From Thauera terpenica 58Eu (GTDB taxonomy: Bacteria; Pseudomonadota; Gammaproteobacteria; Burkholderiales; Rhodocyclaceae): DNA of 64,000 nt. Location of the stretch: assembly GCF_000443165.1 (NCBI RefSeq), contig NZ_ATJV01000048.1, positions 186,001 through 250,000 on the forward strand, given 5' to 3'. Position 1 is the first letter of the stretch; each line of letters opens with the position of its first letter. Position numbers and translations under genes: made by a program. Shown in pieces: positions 38,656 to 47,211 of this stretch. A model generated the notes under the pieces. That model was not told the DNA's origin, did not search any database, and saw only the letters and a list, made by a program, of their open reading frames with translations.

Positions 38656-39849
38656 TCAGCGCTTGAGGATGGCGGCGGTGGCGTTGCCGCCGAGGCCATT
38701 GGTCTGCGCCAGACCGACGCGCGCATTGGGCACCTGGCGCGCACCGGCTTCACCACGCAACTGCCAGGTGAGTTCCGCAATCTGGAACACGCCCATGGCG
38801 GTGGTGGCCTCACCGAAGGACACGAAGCCGCCCGAGGGGTTGATCGGCATGCGCCCGGTGGGTGCGGTCTCGCCGGCCTCGACCAGACGCTCGGCCTCAC
38901 CCTCGGCGCACAGCCCCCACTCTTCGGGAAAGGCCAGTTCGTAGTAGCAGGTATTGTCCTGCAATTCGGTGAAGCTTATCTCGCTCGGGCCGATACCGGA
39001 ACGCTCGAAGGCACGCATCACCGCCGATTTTGCCTCGGTGTGGAAGCTCGGACCGGAAGGTACAGGCCCTGCCAGGCTGCGCGGCAGCGCATCGTCGAAG
39101 GAGATCGTGGCCACGGTGCTGGTTGCCACCGTGATCGGCTTGCGCGTGAAGCGCCGTGCCATGGCGGCCGAACAGATGATCGCAGCGGCGGCGCCGTTGG
39201 ACACCGGGCAGATCTCGAACAGGCGCAGCGGGTCGCTGACATAGGGCGAGGCCAGCACCTCTTCCACCGTCACGGCCTTCTGGAAGCGCGCATACGGATT
39301 GCCCACCGCACACTGACGCGCCTTGACCGTCACCTTGGCCATCTGCTCTTCGGTGGTGCCGTAGTCGTACATGCGACGGCGCGCCAGCGTGGACCAGAAG
39401 GTCGGCCCCGGCATGCCCACGCAACGCTGACGCAGGTACTCAGGATCATTGACATCGTCCAGGCCGGAGGTCTGGATCATGCCCTTGGGCATCACTTCGC
39501 CACCCACCACCAGCACCATGTCGTGAATGCCACCGGCCACCAGCGAGTAGCCGATGTTGAAGGCGTTGCCGCCTGCAGCGCAACCGGCTGACAGGTTGTA
39601 CACCGGAATACCGGTGCTCCCCATGTCCTCGACGATGTCGTTGCCATTCAGGCCCCAGCCCTTGCCCCCGGAGAAACGGGAACTCGCCGCCGACACCGCC
39701 TCGATCTGGCGCCAGGACACACCCGCATCCTTGAGCGCCATATCCACCGCCGCACGGCACAGTTCGGTGACCGACTTGTTGCCCACGATGGCATCACCGG
39801 TCTTGCCGAAACGGTGCATGCCCACACCCAGCACTACGACTTCCTGCAT
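38656..39849 (-). CDS. SCP2-type thiolase, GHP histidine replaced
   Basis: A 397-residue thiolase-fold protein of the SCPx/lipid-transfer type. The nucleophile region NLSAGCAAGGNA keeps Cys90. The C-terminal block INPSGGFVSFGEATTAMG aligns with the INPSGG...GHPLGATG of SCP2 thiolases but has Glu-Ala in place of the catalytic His-Pro. The DUF35 gene follows directly upstream in the operon, a pairing typical of thiolases and thiolase-like aldolases of steroid and other branched-chain pathways. It could be a thiolytic or retro-aldol enzyme; the altered active site leaves this open. Confidence 0.83.
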   Translation of the reverse strand: MQEVVVLGVGMHRFGKTGDAIVGNKSVTELCRAAVDMALKDAGVSWRQIEAVSAASSRFSGGKGWGLNGNDIVEDMGSTGIPVYNLSAGCAAGGNAFNIGYSLVAGGIHDMVLVVGGEVMPKGMIQTSGLDDVNDPEYLRQRCVGMPGPTFWSTLARRRMYDYGTTEEQMAKVTVKARQCAVGNPYARFQKAVTVEEVLASPYVSDPLRLFEICPVSNGAAAAIICSAAMARRFTRKPITVATSTVATISFDDALPRSLAGPVPSGPSFHTEAKSAVMRAFERSGIGPSEISFTELQDNTCYYELAFPEEWGLCAEGEAERLVEAGETAPTGRMPINPSGGFVSFGEATTAMGVFQIAELTWQLRGEAGARQVPNARVGLAQTNGLGGNATAAILKR

Positions 39850-39862
39850 GTTGTGTACTCCC

Positions 39863-40276
39863 TCAAGCCAGCCTGAACTTCCAGGACGTGAAAGCCTTCC
39901 CGTCCTCGTGATAGATCGGATCGATCACCAGGTCGACGCGCGCACCCACGCGCATGTCCGCCGCCGCGCCTATCATCTGCCCCACCACGCGCAAGCCCTG
40001 ATCCAGATCGACGACCCCGATCACATAAGGCTTGAAGGGCGCATCGAACTGGTGCGGCGGCGGCGGCGGGAAATTCGCCACCGAGTAGCTCCACAGCACA
40101 CCGCCGCCACTGAAGGCCTGGGGCTCGAGGTCAGAGCCGGCGCAATCGGGACTGCGACAGTGCGACGGGGTCGGGAAATAGGGCGTGCCGCAGCACCGGC
40201 AACGGGCGCCGAGCAGGCTCGCGCCGTTTTCCTCGCTGAACAGGCCGGGTACGCAGGGTTCGCGCAATGTACTCAT
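39863..40276 (-). CDS. DUF35 OB-fold zinc protein, thiolase partner
   Basis: A 137-residue protein with the DUF35 layout: an N-terminal zinc ribbon (CRCCGTPYFPTPSHC, with a further Cys) and an OB-fold ending in TSWKFRLA. In known systems these proteins bind to thiolase-like partners and are needed for activity. The start is set at 40276, where GAGGAG stands seven bases upstream; a second ATG directly before it is possible. It lies between etfA and the thiolase gene with gaps of 10-13 bases. Confidence 0.88.
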   Translation of the reverse strand: MSTLREPCVPGLFSEENGASLLGARCRCCGTPYFPTPSHCRSPDCAGSDLEPQAFSGGGVLWSYSVANFPPPPPHQFDAPFKPYVIGVVDLDQGLRVVGQMIGAAADMRVGARVDLVIDPIYHEDGKAFTSWKFRLA

Positions 40277-40286
40277 CATTGTCTCC

Positions 40287-41234
40287 TCAGCCCTTGGCCG
40301 CACGAATCAGTTCGGGCAGCAGCTCGACGCAATCGCCCACCACGCCGAAGCGCGCGTAGCGAAAGATGGAGGCGTCCGGATCCTTGTTGATGGCGATGAT
40401 GGTCTTCGCCGCCGAGCAACCCGCCATGTGCTGGCTTGCGCCCGAGATGCCCGCCGCAATGTAGAGACCGGGACGGGTGATCTTGCCGGTAAGGCCGACC
40501 TGGCGCGAAGAGTCGATCCAGCCGTCATCGACAATCGCGCGCGAACCGCCCCACATGCCACCCAGCGCCTCGGCCATCTGCTTGACGAGCTCGAAGTTCT
40601 CCTGCTTGCCCAGGCCGCGCCCACCGGCGACGATGATCTCTGCATCTTCCAGGCGCTGCGCCTGTACCTTGGGCGCAGACACCACCTCGAAACCGGCCGT
40701 GGGCGCGCCAACATCCACGCTCACACGCTTGGTCTCGACCGCAGCAGGCGCGGCAGCCGCACGTGCCACCAGCCCGGTGGTGACGACCGACAGCACATTG
40801 CGCGGCGCGCTCAGCACGTATTCGGCGCGCGTGTCACCGCCATAGGCGCTGGCCTCGGCCTTGATGCTGCCACCCGCGTTCGACAGCGCCACCACGTTGG
40901 CCAGCACCGGCAGGCCAAGGCGACCCGCCACCCGCGCCGCGATCACGCGGCCTTCGACTGACTGGTTGAACAGGATCAGGTCGGACGCGGTGACGCGGCA
41001 ATAGCCGGCAAACACTGCAACCCGTGCATCGACGCCATCCGCGGCGGTGTCGATCACGTCGACATGGCGCACGCCATGATGGGCCGCAAGCGCGACCGCT
41101 TCTTGCTCAAGCTCGGCCGTCACCGCCCAGCGCATCTCGGCGCCGCGTTCAGTGGCCTGATCGAGGGCAAAGGTCAGGGCCTCGGCGGTGCCGCCCTCGA
41201 TGCTCTTACCCCAGGAAAACAGAACGACAGTCAT
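40287..41234 (-). CDS. etfA: Electron transfer flavoprotein alpha subunit
   Basis: A 315-residue EtfA. The C-terminal FAD domain shows IVAGGRGLG, VDDGWIDSSRQVGLTGK and YIAAGISGASQHMAG, the standard FAD-binding set. EtfA takes electrons from acyl-CoA dehydrogenases only as a dimer with EtfB. No EtfB gene is seen beside it or anywhere in the window, so the partner must be encoded elsewhere. AAGGAG eight bases before the ATG at 41234 fixes the start. It is the first gene of the minus-strand run to the SDR gene and is divergent to the acyl-CoA dehydrogenase operon. Confidence 0.9.
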   Translation of the reverse strand: MTVVLFSWGKSIEGGTAEALTFALDQATERGAEMRWAVTAELEQEAVALAAHHGVRHVDVIDTAADGVDARVAVFAGYCRVTASDLILFNQSVEGRVIAARVAGRLGLPVLANVVALSNAGGSIKAEASAYGGDTRAEYVLSAPRNVLSVVTTGLVARAAAAPAAVETKRVSVDVGAPTAGFEVVSAPKVQAQRLEDAEIIVAGGRGLGKQENFELVKQMAEALGGMWGGSRAIVDDGWIDSSRQVGLTGKITRPGLYIAAGISGASQHMAGCSAAKTIIAINKDPDASIFRYARFGVVGDCVELLPELIRAAKG

Positions 41235-41755
41235 CGCATTCGCTCCTTGCTTCGTGTGCATTAAATATGGAATCGGCCGCTGGACCGCTGCCGCGATTCC
41301 GCATTACCTGCAGCGAAGTCTAGTGGAGCCCGCTGTATCGGGAGACGCACCCTCGAGTCAGATGGGGCCTTTGCCATTTCATTTGCGGACAGCCGGAAAC
41401 ACCCCCGGAAACGCCCCCTCGCACGCACCGAAAATGACACGACACGGAGCATGCCAGCGCGCACAAGACACCCCGCCACATCCTCCCGAAACACGCGCAG
41501 AGCGCGCCTGGCCTGCGCTCAGGCCGCGCCCATCGCGGCGCGCGCCGTGCTGCGCCACGCGCGCAAGAGCCTGACTGGACGAAGCTGCAAGCTCACAGCG
41601 CAATTGTCCGCATCTGCCATTACTCCGGCCACTTACGAAACCCGGTGGGCAGATTCACGTTTTTAACGCTGGCTAGAATGAATCACCGCAGCAAGGGGTA
41701 CGCGACGCAAATATCCCGCGCACCGAATTTTTCAGGAATCACCGAGAGGGCAATC
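41235..41755. promoter_or_regulatory. Divergent control region between etfA and the acyl-CoA dehydrogenase operon
   Basis: This 521-base gap has no convincing gene. Towards etfA a 7-bp dyad GGAATCG/CGATTCC (41269-41275 and 41294-41300) lies just upstream of an AT-rich -10-like stretch near 41261-41268, so it could be an operator. Towards the dehydrogenase a -10-like TAGAAT lies at 41674-41679, and the direct repeat GAATCACCG occurs at 41680-41688 and 41736-41744. No regulator gene is nearby. Confidence 0.45.
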
Positions 41756-42937
41756 ATGGATTTTGAGTTTTCGGAACAGGAGCGTGAATTCCTGCGCGAG
41801 GTCGATCAGTTCCTCGTCGAGAATTATGACCCGAACGTAATGGACGTGACGCGCGAGAACATGGCGCAGGTGTGCGATACACCCGAGCGTCGCGCCTTCA
41901 TGAAGAAACTCGCCGCCCGCGGCTGGCTGGGGATCACCTGGCCCAAGGATTGCGGCGGTCAGGATGGCGCCGGCTTCTACGAATATCTGCTCAACGAGAA
42001 GCTGTCGTCCGTGGGCGCGCCGCAGATCGGCAAGGGCGTCGGCATCATCGGCAAGACACTGATCAAGGTCGGCAATGACAAGCTGAAGGCCGAGTTCCTG
42101 CCCAAGATCCTGGACGCCTCGGTTGAATTCGCGGTGGGTTACTCCGAGCCCAGCGCCGGCTCGGACGCCGCTGCGATGCGCCTCAAGGCCGAACGCAAGG
42201 ATGACGGCTGGCTGCTCAATGGGCAGAAAGTGTTCACCACCTCGGCGCACTTCGCCGACTGGTACTGGGTGGGCGCCCGCACCGACCCCAACGCACGCAA
42301 GCACAACGCCATTTCGCTCTTCCTGGTGCGCATGGACGACCCCGGCCTCACCATCCATCCGATGTACACGATGGGCAACGAGCGCACCAACGCAGTGTTT
42401 TTCGACAACGTCTTCGTGCATGACGACTATCGCGTCGGCGAGCTCAACAAGGGCTTTCAGTACATCGCCGAGGCGCTCGACATCGAACGCTTCACCATGT
42501 TCACCCTGTCGCCGATTCGTGGCCGCATGGAGCTGCTGTGCGATTACGTACGTGACACGGTGCGCGACGGCAAGCCGCTGCGCGAAGATCCCATCATCCG
42601 CCAGCGCATCGCCCAGCTCGCCACCGAATGCGAAGTGGCGCGCGTGCTCAGCATCAAGTTTGTGGACGCGGCGCTCAACAGCGACAAGACCCCAACCAAC
42701 GAAGCCTCGCAGTACAAGCTCTATGCCACCGAGCTGTCGCGGCGCATCGCCGACGCCACCATGGACATCGTCGGACCGGGCGGGCAACTGGCGCTGGGCA
42801 CCGAGGACGCACCGCTGCGCGGCCGTGGCGAGAGCTGCTACACCTACACCGTGATCGACACCATCGGCGGTGGCTCGTCCGAAGTGCAGAAGAACATCAT
42901 CGCCAAGCGCAAGCTTGATCTGCCGAAGAACTTCTGA
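41756..42937 (+). CDS. Acyl-CoA dehydrogenase 1
   Basis: A 393-residue FAD enzyme that should introduce an alpha,beta double bond into an acyl-CoA and pass electrons to ETF. FAD contacts include YSEPSAGSDAAAM and KVFTTSAHFADW. The site that holds the catalytic Glu in MCAD-like enzymes reads DTIGGGSSEVQ, without Glu, but a Glu in ALDIERF lies where isovaleryl-CoA dehydrogenase keeps its base. The ATG at 41756 has GAGAGGG upstream; a longer frame from 41645 runs through the control region. It is the first gene of a long plus-strand operon. Confidence 0.9.
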   Translation: MDFEFSEQEREFLREVDQFLVENYDPNVMDVTRENMAQVCDTPERRAFMKKLAARGWLGITWPKDCGGQDGAGFYEYLLNEKLSSVGAPQIGKGVGIIGKTLIKVGNDKLKAEFLPKILDASVEFAVGYSEPSAGSDAAAMRLKAERKDDGWLLNGQKVFTTSAHFADWYWVGARTDPNARKHNAISLFLVRMDDPGLTIHPMYTMGNERTNAVFFDNVFVHDDYRVGELNKGFQYIAEALDIERFTMFTLSPIRGRMELLCDYVRDTVRDGKPLREDPIIRQRIAQLATECEVARVLSIKFVDAALNSDKTPTNEASQYKLYATELSRRIADATMDIVGPGGQLALGTEDAPLRGRGESCYTYTVIDTIGGGSSEVQKNIIAKRKLDLPKNF

Positions 42938-42952
42938 GCCAGGACGACGGAC

Positions 42953-44113
42953 ATGGCCGCCATGAAGGATCTCATCGTTCTCGACCTCGCCAGCGTCGGC
43001 CCGGCAGCGCGCGCCTCGCGCCTGCTGGCCGATTTCGGCATGCAGGTGATCAAGGTCGCCCCGGTTCGCGCCAAGGGCGCAAAGCAGGTCGATCCCGTCT
43101 TTCATGCCTACGGAGCGGGACGCGGCATGCGCCGCATGCGTGTCGATCTGAAGGCGCCGAACGGGCGCACGCTGATTCGTCACCTCGCCTCCTGCGCCGA
43201 CGTCCTCATCGAAAGCTACCGCCCGGGCGTCGCCGCCCGGCTGGGAATCGGTCATGAGGAGCTGTGCGCGCTCAACCCACGCCTGGTGTATTGCTCGACC
43301 AGCGGCTACGGCCAGGACGGTCCCTACGCCGGCTGGGTGGGGCATGACATCAACTACCAGGCCGTCAGCGGCTACCTCGCCTGCACCGCACTCGATGCAG
43401 ACGGGATTCCCGCACTGCCGGGGGCGACCATCGCCGACGGCGCCGGCGGCGGCATGCATGCGGCGCTGTCCATCCTCGCCGCGCTGCTCGAGCGCACGCA
43501 CAGCGGGCAGGGCAAGTATCTCGACGTCTCGGTCACCGACGGCATGCTCAACCTCATGTCGCTCTACGTCGACCAGTTCCTCGCCACCGGAGAAGAAACT
43601 CATCCGGGCTCGGGCGTACTGACCGGCAAGTACGCCTGGTATGGCGTGTATGCGGCACGCGACGGCAAGTTCGTCTCGGTCGGTGCGATCGAAGGCCACT
43701 TCTTTCGCAACCTGTGCAAGCTGCTCGAGCTCGAGCAGTTCGCCGATCGGCAGTATGACGACAGCGCCCAGGGCGAGATGCGTGAGGCCTTCCGTACGCG
43801 CTTCCTCAGCCGTGATCGCGACCAATGGGTGGCGCTGCTGGCCGCGGCCGACACCTGCATCGCACCGGTGCTGTCGGTGGCCGAAGTGTGCAGCGACCCA
43901 CACCTGCGTGCGCGGCAGAACTTCACCTCCGCGCTCCATCCGCAACGGGGTGAATTCGAGCAACTCGCCGCGCTCCTCGCCGGCAGCGCACGCGACACCC
44001 CCCAGCACGTCGTCGCTGCGCCCGAGCACACCGACACCAACGAGATCCTGCGCGCGGCAGCACTGAGCGAGGCCGAGATCACCCGCCTGCGCGACGAGGG
44101 CTGCATCGAATGA
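42953..44113 (+). CDS. Alpha-methylacyl-CoA racemase-like class III CoA-transferase family protein
   Basis: A 386-residue member of the CaiB/BaiF family. Unlike the other three in this cluster it carries the racemase signature: His in GHDINYQAVSG and Asp in IADGAGGG, matching the acid/base pair of alpha-methylacyl-CoA racemases (AMACR/MCR). These enzymes invert the methyl-bearing alpha carbon of branched acyl-CoAs such as steroid side chains, bile-acid precursors or terpenoid chains. AGGA nine bases before the ATG supports the start. It follows acyl-CoA dehydrogenase 1 by 15 bases. Confidence 0.87.
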   Translation: MAAMKDLIVLDLASVGPAARASRLLADFGMQVIKVAPVRAKGAKQVDPVFHAYGAGRGMRRMRVDLKAPNGRTLIRHLASCADVLIESYRPGVAARLGIGHEELCALNPRLVYCSTSGYGQDGPYAGWVGHDINYQAVSGYLACTALDADGIPALPGATIADGAGGGMHAALSILAALLERTHSGQGKYLDVSVTDGMLNLMSLYVDQFLATGEETHPGSGVLTGKYAWYGVYAARDGKFVSVGAIEGHFFRNLCKLLELEQFADRQYDDSAQGEMREAFRTRFLSRDRDQWVALLAAADTCIAPVLSVAEVCSDPHLRARQNFTSALHPQRGEFEQLAALLAGSARDTPQHVVAAPEHTDTNEILRAAALSEAEITRLRDEGCIE

Positions 44114-44156
44114 GCGCCGCCGTCCTTACTGCCAATCCACTCTGGAGCGAAGCCTG

Positions 44157-44678
44157 ATGAGCGCAGCAGACACGCTGCCGGACGCCGTCCGGAACATGAT
44201 CGACACGCCGCTGTACGAGGAGCGCACCGAGTTCCCGATCGAGATCGGCTACGTCTACAACACCTGCGCGGCGGTCGAAAACGGCAACCCGCTGTACTGG
44301 GACGAAGAGCTGGCGCGCACCCTCGTCGGCAAGCGCATCGCCCCACCCACCATGCTCTCGGTGTGGTTCAGACCGCACTACTGGGCGCCCGGCGCAAGCG
44401 GCGAGCGCAAGGCCTTGCAGGCGCACTTCGACCTCAAGGACTTGCTCGGCCTGCCCGAAGCAGTGGTCGCCAGCAACGAGGCCAGCTTCGGCGAACCGGT
44501 CGCCATGGGCGACGTGCTCACCACCTGCCAGATCGTGCGTTCGGTCGGCCCATTCAAGAAGACCCGGCTTGGCACCGGCCGCTTCTGGACGGTGGATGTG
44601 CGCACCACGAACCAGAACGGTGACTGGGTGGGCACCGAGAGCTACACCTTCCTCGGCTACGGGAGACCCGAACAATGA
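44157..44678 (+). CDS. MaoC-like hot-dog protein (first of a pair)
   Basis: A 173-residue hot-dog-fold protein of the FAS1/MaoC N-terminal dehydratase type (EIGYVYNTCAAVENGNPLYW, KRIAPPTMLSVW). It lacks the plain Asp-x4-His hydratase motif, so it may be the non-catalytic half. Its stop overlaps the start of a second hot-dog gene (ATGA). Such heteromeric pairs act as enoyl-CoA hydratases on bulky substrates, for example ChsH1-ChsH2 in steroid side-chain degradation. The pair lies between the racemase-like and second dehydrogenase genes. Confidence 0.82.
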   Translation: MSAADTLPDAVRNMIDTPLYEERTEFPIEIGYVYNTCAAVENGNPLYWDEELARTLVGKRIAPPTMLSVWFRPHYWAPGASGERKALQAHFDLKDLLGLPEAVVASNEASFGEPVAMGDVLTTCQIVRSVGPFKKTRLGTGRFWTVDVRTTNQNGDWVGTESYTFLGYGRPEQ

Positions 44679-45163
44679 GCACCACCTGTACTCCGCAGCT
44701 GCTCTTCGGCGAACTGAAGGTCGGCGACCGCCTGCCCGCACTGCGCCATCAGGTGACGGCCACGACCGTGGTGCTGGGCGCGCTCGCCAGCCGCGACTGG
44801 CGGCCCATGCACCACGACAAGGAGTTCGCCGTCAATCGCAACGGCACGCCCGACATCTTCATCAACACGCCCAACAACGCTGCCTGGTTCGAACGCTACA
44901 TCACCGACTGGACAGGCCCGCTCGGTCGTCTCGGGCGCCTCAGCTTCCAGATGAAGACGCCGGTTTTCCCCGGTGACGAGATGCTCTTCGGCGCCGAAAT
45001 CAAGGCCCTCAGCACCGACGACGCCGGCTGCCACTGGGCCGACCTTGAACTCAGCATCAGTGTCGACGGCCAGCCCCGCACCGTCGGCAAGGCACGCGTC
45101 GCCATCCCCGGCGAACCCTCGGATAACCCCTGGAGCCGCAAGGGCGCACGCTGGAAACCCTGA
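44675..45163 (+). CDS. MaoC-like enoyl-CoA hydratase (second of a pair)
   Basis: A 162-residue hot-dog protein with the likely catalytic motif in ASRDWRPMHHDKEFA (Asp followed by His, as in R-specific MaoC hydratases), then NTPNNAAWFERYITDW. It probably pairs with the preceding protein to hydrate an unsaturated acyl-CoA made by one of the two dehydrogenases in the operon. The start overlaps the previous stop by four bases. The product of hydration and the stereochemistry cannot be told. Confidence 0.84.
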   Translation: MSTTCTPQLLFGELKVGDRLPALRHQVTATTVVLGALASRDWRPMHHDKEFAVNRNGTPDIFINTPNNAAWFERYITDWTGPLGRLGRLSFQMKTPVFPGDEMLFGAEIKALSTDDAGCHWADLELSISVDGQPRTVGKARVAIPGEPSDNPWSRKGARWKP

Positions 45164-45243
45164 ACCGGCAACCCTGAACTGGCAATCCTGACTCGTCGGC
45201 CACCGCCAGACGAACCCATCACGAACATAGATAGAGGCCACCC

Positions 45244-46404
45244 ATGGATCTGAAGTTTACCGACGAGCAAAACATGCTCCGCGACATGACCCGCGACCTG
45301 TGCAGCGACTACAGCGACGTCGCCGTGGTGCGCAAGATGGAAAACGACCCCATCGGCATCCCCACCGAGCTGTGGGCGCAGATGCAGGGCACCGGCTTGC
45401 TCGGCATGCGCATCCCCGAAGCACACGGCGGCATGGGTCTGAGCCTGCTCGACTGCGCCGTCATCTATGAGCAGCTGGGCCGCTTCCTGGCCCCCGGCCC
45501 TTACTTCGACAGCACCGCCATGAGCGCCGGTGCGCTGGTGCACTCGGGTGACGCAAACTGGCAGGCCAAGCTGCTGCCGGCCATCGCCACCGGCGACAGC
45601 ATCGTCGTGCCGGCCTGGCTCGAGCCCGACAACGGCTTCGGCGCGATCGGTGTGCAGCTGCGTGCACGCCGCGACGGTGACGACTACGTGCTCGACGGCG
45701 TCAAGCGCCATGTGTTCTATGCCCGCGCCGCGCACAAGCTGCTGGTGCTGGCGCGCACCGGCGATGAGGACGAGTCCATCTCGCTCTTCATCGTCGATGC
45801 CGACAGCGCCGGGCTGAGCTACGAGCAGCAGCGCACGATGGCCTCCGACACCCAGTACAAGCTCACTTTCAAGCAGGTGCGCGTGCCGCAGTCGGCCCTC
45901 GTCGGCGCCGAGAACTCGGGCTGGAAGACCTGGACCACTGCGCTGCAGGAAAACTTGGTGCTGCTTGCGGCCTGGGCCGTCGGCGGCGCCGACCGTGCGC
46001 TCGAGATCACGGTCCAGTACTCGAAGGATCGCGAACAGTTCGACAAGCCGATCGGCGCCTTCCAGGCCCTGGCCCACTACATGGCCGATGCCAGCACGGT
46101 CGTCGAAGGCGCCAAGGTGCTGGTGCTCGAGGCGGCCTGGGCACACACCGAAGGCAAGTCCATCGCCCGCCTCGCGCCGATGGCCAAGCTGTTCGGCTGC
46201 AAGGCCTTCCGCGATGTCACCGCGATGGCCCAACAAGTCCATGGCGGCATCGGCTTCACCCTCGACTACGACATCCAGCTCTTCTACCGCCGCGCCAAGC
46301 AGCTGCAGATGAACTGGTGGGACTCGCGCTACCTCGAGGAGCTCATCGCCAGCGAGATTCTCGACGGCAGCGGTCGCAGCATCGACGACCCCTTCACGGT
46401 CTAA
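45244..46404 (+). CDS. Acyl-CoA dehydrogenase 2
   Basis: A 386-residue acyl-CoA dehydrogenase-fold protein. It has the FAD region (VPAWLEPDNGFGAIGVQ) in a less canonical form than dehydrogenase 1 and a C-terminus QVHGGIGFTLDYDIQLFYRR typical of the FadE types of steroid and CoA-ligated ring degradation. The usual late catalytic Glu is not seen; a Glu in TALQENLVLL occupies the alternative helix position. Steroid-type FadE enzymes are often heterotetramers of two unlike subunits, so it may pair with dehydrogenase 1. It stands 80 bases after the MaoC pair with its own ribosome-binding site. Confidence 0.88.
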   Translation: MDLKFTDEQNMLRDMTRDLCSDYSDVAVVRKMENDPIGIPTELWAQMQGTGLLGMRIPEAHGGMGLSLLDCAVIYEQLGRFLAPGPYFDSTAMSAGALVHSGDANWQAKLLPAIATGDSIVVPAWLEPDNGFGAIGVQLRARRDGDDYVLDGVKRHVFYARAAHKLLVLARTGDEDESISLFIVDADSAGLSYEQQRTMASDTQYKLTFKQVRVPQSALVGAENSGWKTWTTALQENLVLLAAWAVGGADRALEITVQYSKDREQFDKPIGAFQALAHYMADASTVVEGAKVLVLEAAWAHTEGKSIARLAPMAKLFGCKAFRDVTAMAQQVHGGIGFTLDYDIQLFYRRAKQLQMNWWDSRYLEELIASEILDGSGRSIDDPFTV

Positions 46405-46440
46405 GCCGCTACGCGGACGCAGAACGGAGCGAACATCAAC

Positions 46441-47196
46441 ATGGCCAATCCCAACCCGCTTTACGGCACGGGCATCTTCCGCCGGCGCATCCACCTGCGT
46501 GCCGACGACAATGCCGTCGCCGTCGAACTCGAGGACGGCAACCATGGCTTTCGCATCGTGCTGCGCCACGACGGTGAGCAGGTAAGCGGCATCGACGTCG
46601 ATGCCGTGCGCCACCCCTTCAACACCTGCCCCGAGGCCGCCGTCCCGCTGCAGCGCATCGTCGGCCAGCGCCTCGACATCAGCGCCCAGACCCTGCGCGA
46701 CCGCCTCGTTCCGGGTGAGAACTGCACCCACATGTTCGACATGGCAGCCCTCGCCCTCAGTCACGCCCGGGGCAACGGCAGCGCGCTCGAATACGACATG
46801 GCGGTGGAGGATGAGGTGGACGGACGCGCATCCCGCGTGGAGATTTCGCGCGACGGCCGCAGCGTGCACGCCTGGCAAGTGCAGGCGCACCACATCGTGG
46901 CGCCGGCGGCGCTGGCCGGCCTGCCCATGATGCGCGGCTTTCACGCCTGGGCCTCACGCCAGTTCGAGGGTGCCGAGCTCGAAGCCGCGATTGCCCTGCA
47001 GCGTGCCTATTTCGTGGCGCAGAGCCGTCGCTTCAGCTTCGACCCTCCCGAAGCCAACCCTGGCATCGGCGATGGCATGCCGCAAGGCAGCTGCTACTCG
47101 TACAACCACGGCGCAGTGGAGCGCGCCCTGCGCAGCACCAACACCGTGCGCGACTTCACCCACACCCCCGAGAAACTGCTGCGTTTCGAACCCTGA
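46441..47196 (+). CDS. DUF2889 family protein
   Basis: A 251-residue soluble protein of the DUF2889 family (GIFRRRIHLRADDNAVAVEL, VRHPFNTCPEAAVPLQRI, GENCTHMFDMAALA). Two conserved Cys, in NTCPEA and ENCTHM, and several His could bind a metal. The function is unknown. The position between acyl-CoA dehydrogenase 2 and a CoA-transferase, with short gaps, indicates a role in the pathway. GGAG upstream supports the ATG. Confidence 0.8.
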   Translation: MANPNPLYGTGIFRRRIHLRADDNAVAVELEDGNHGFRIVLRHDGEQVSGIDVDAVRHPFNTCPEAAVPLQRIVGQRLDISAQTLRDRLVPGENCTHMFDMAALALSHARGNGSALEYDMAVEDEVDGRASRVEISRDGRSVHAWQVQAHHIVAPAALAGLPMMRGFHAWASRQFEGAELEAAIALQRAYFVAQSRRFSFDPPEANPGIGDGMPQGSCYSYNHGAVERALRSTNTVRDFTHTPEKLLRFEP

Positions 47197-47211
47197 GCAA
47201 GGAACACCGAC

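Noticed and set aside
41732-44029. 765-codon open frame opposite acyl-CoA dehydrogenase 1 and the racemase-like gene
   Set aside because: Both plus-strand proteins are well-conserved families; the reverse frame shows no domain.
44896-46944. 682-codon open frame opposite the second MaoC gene, acyl-CoA dehydrogenase 2 and DUF2889 gene
   Set aside because: Antisense shadow spanning three real genes.
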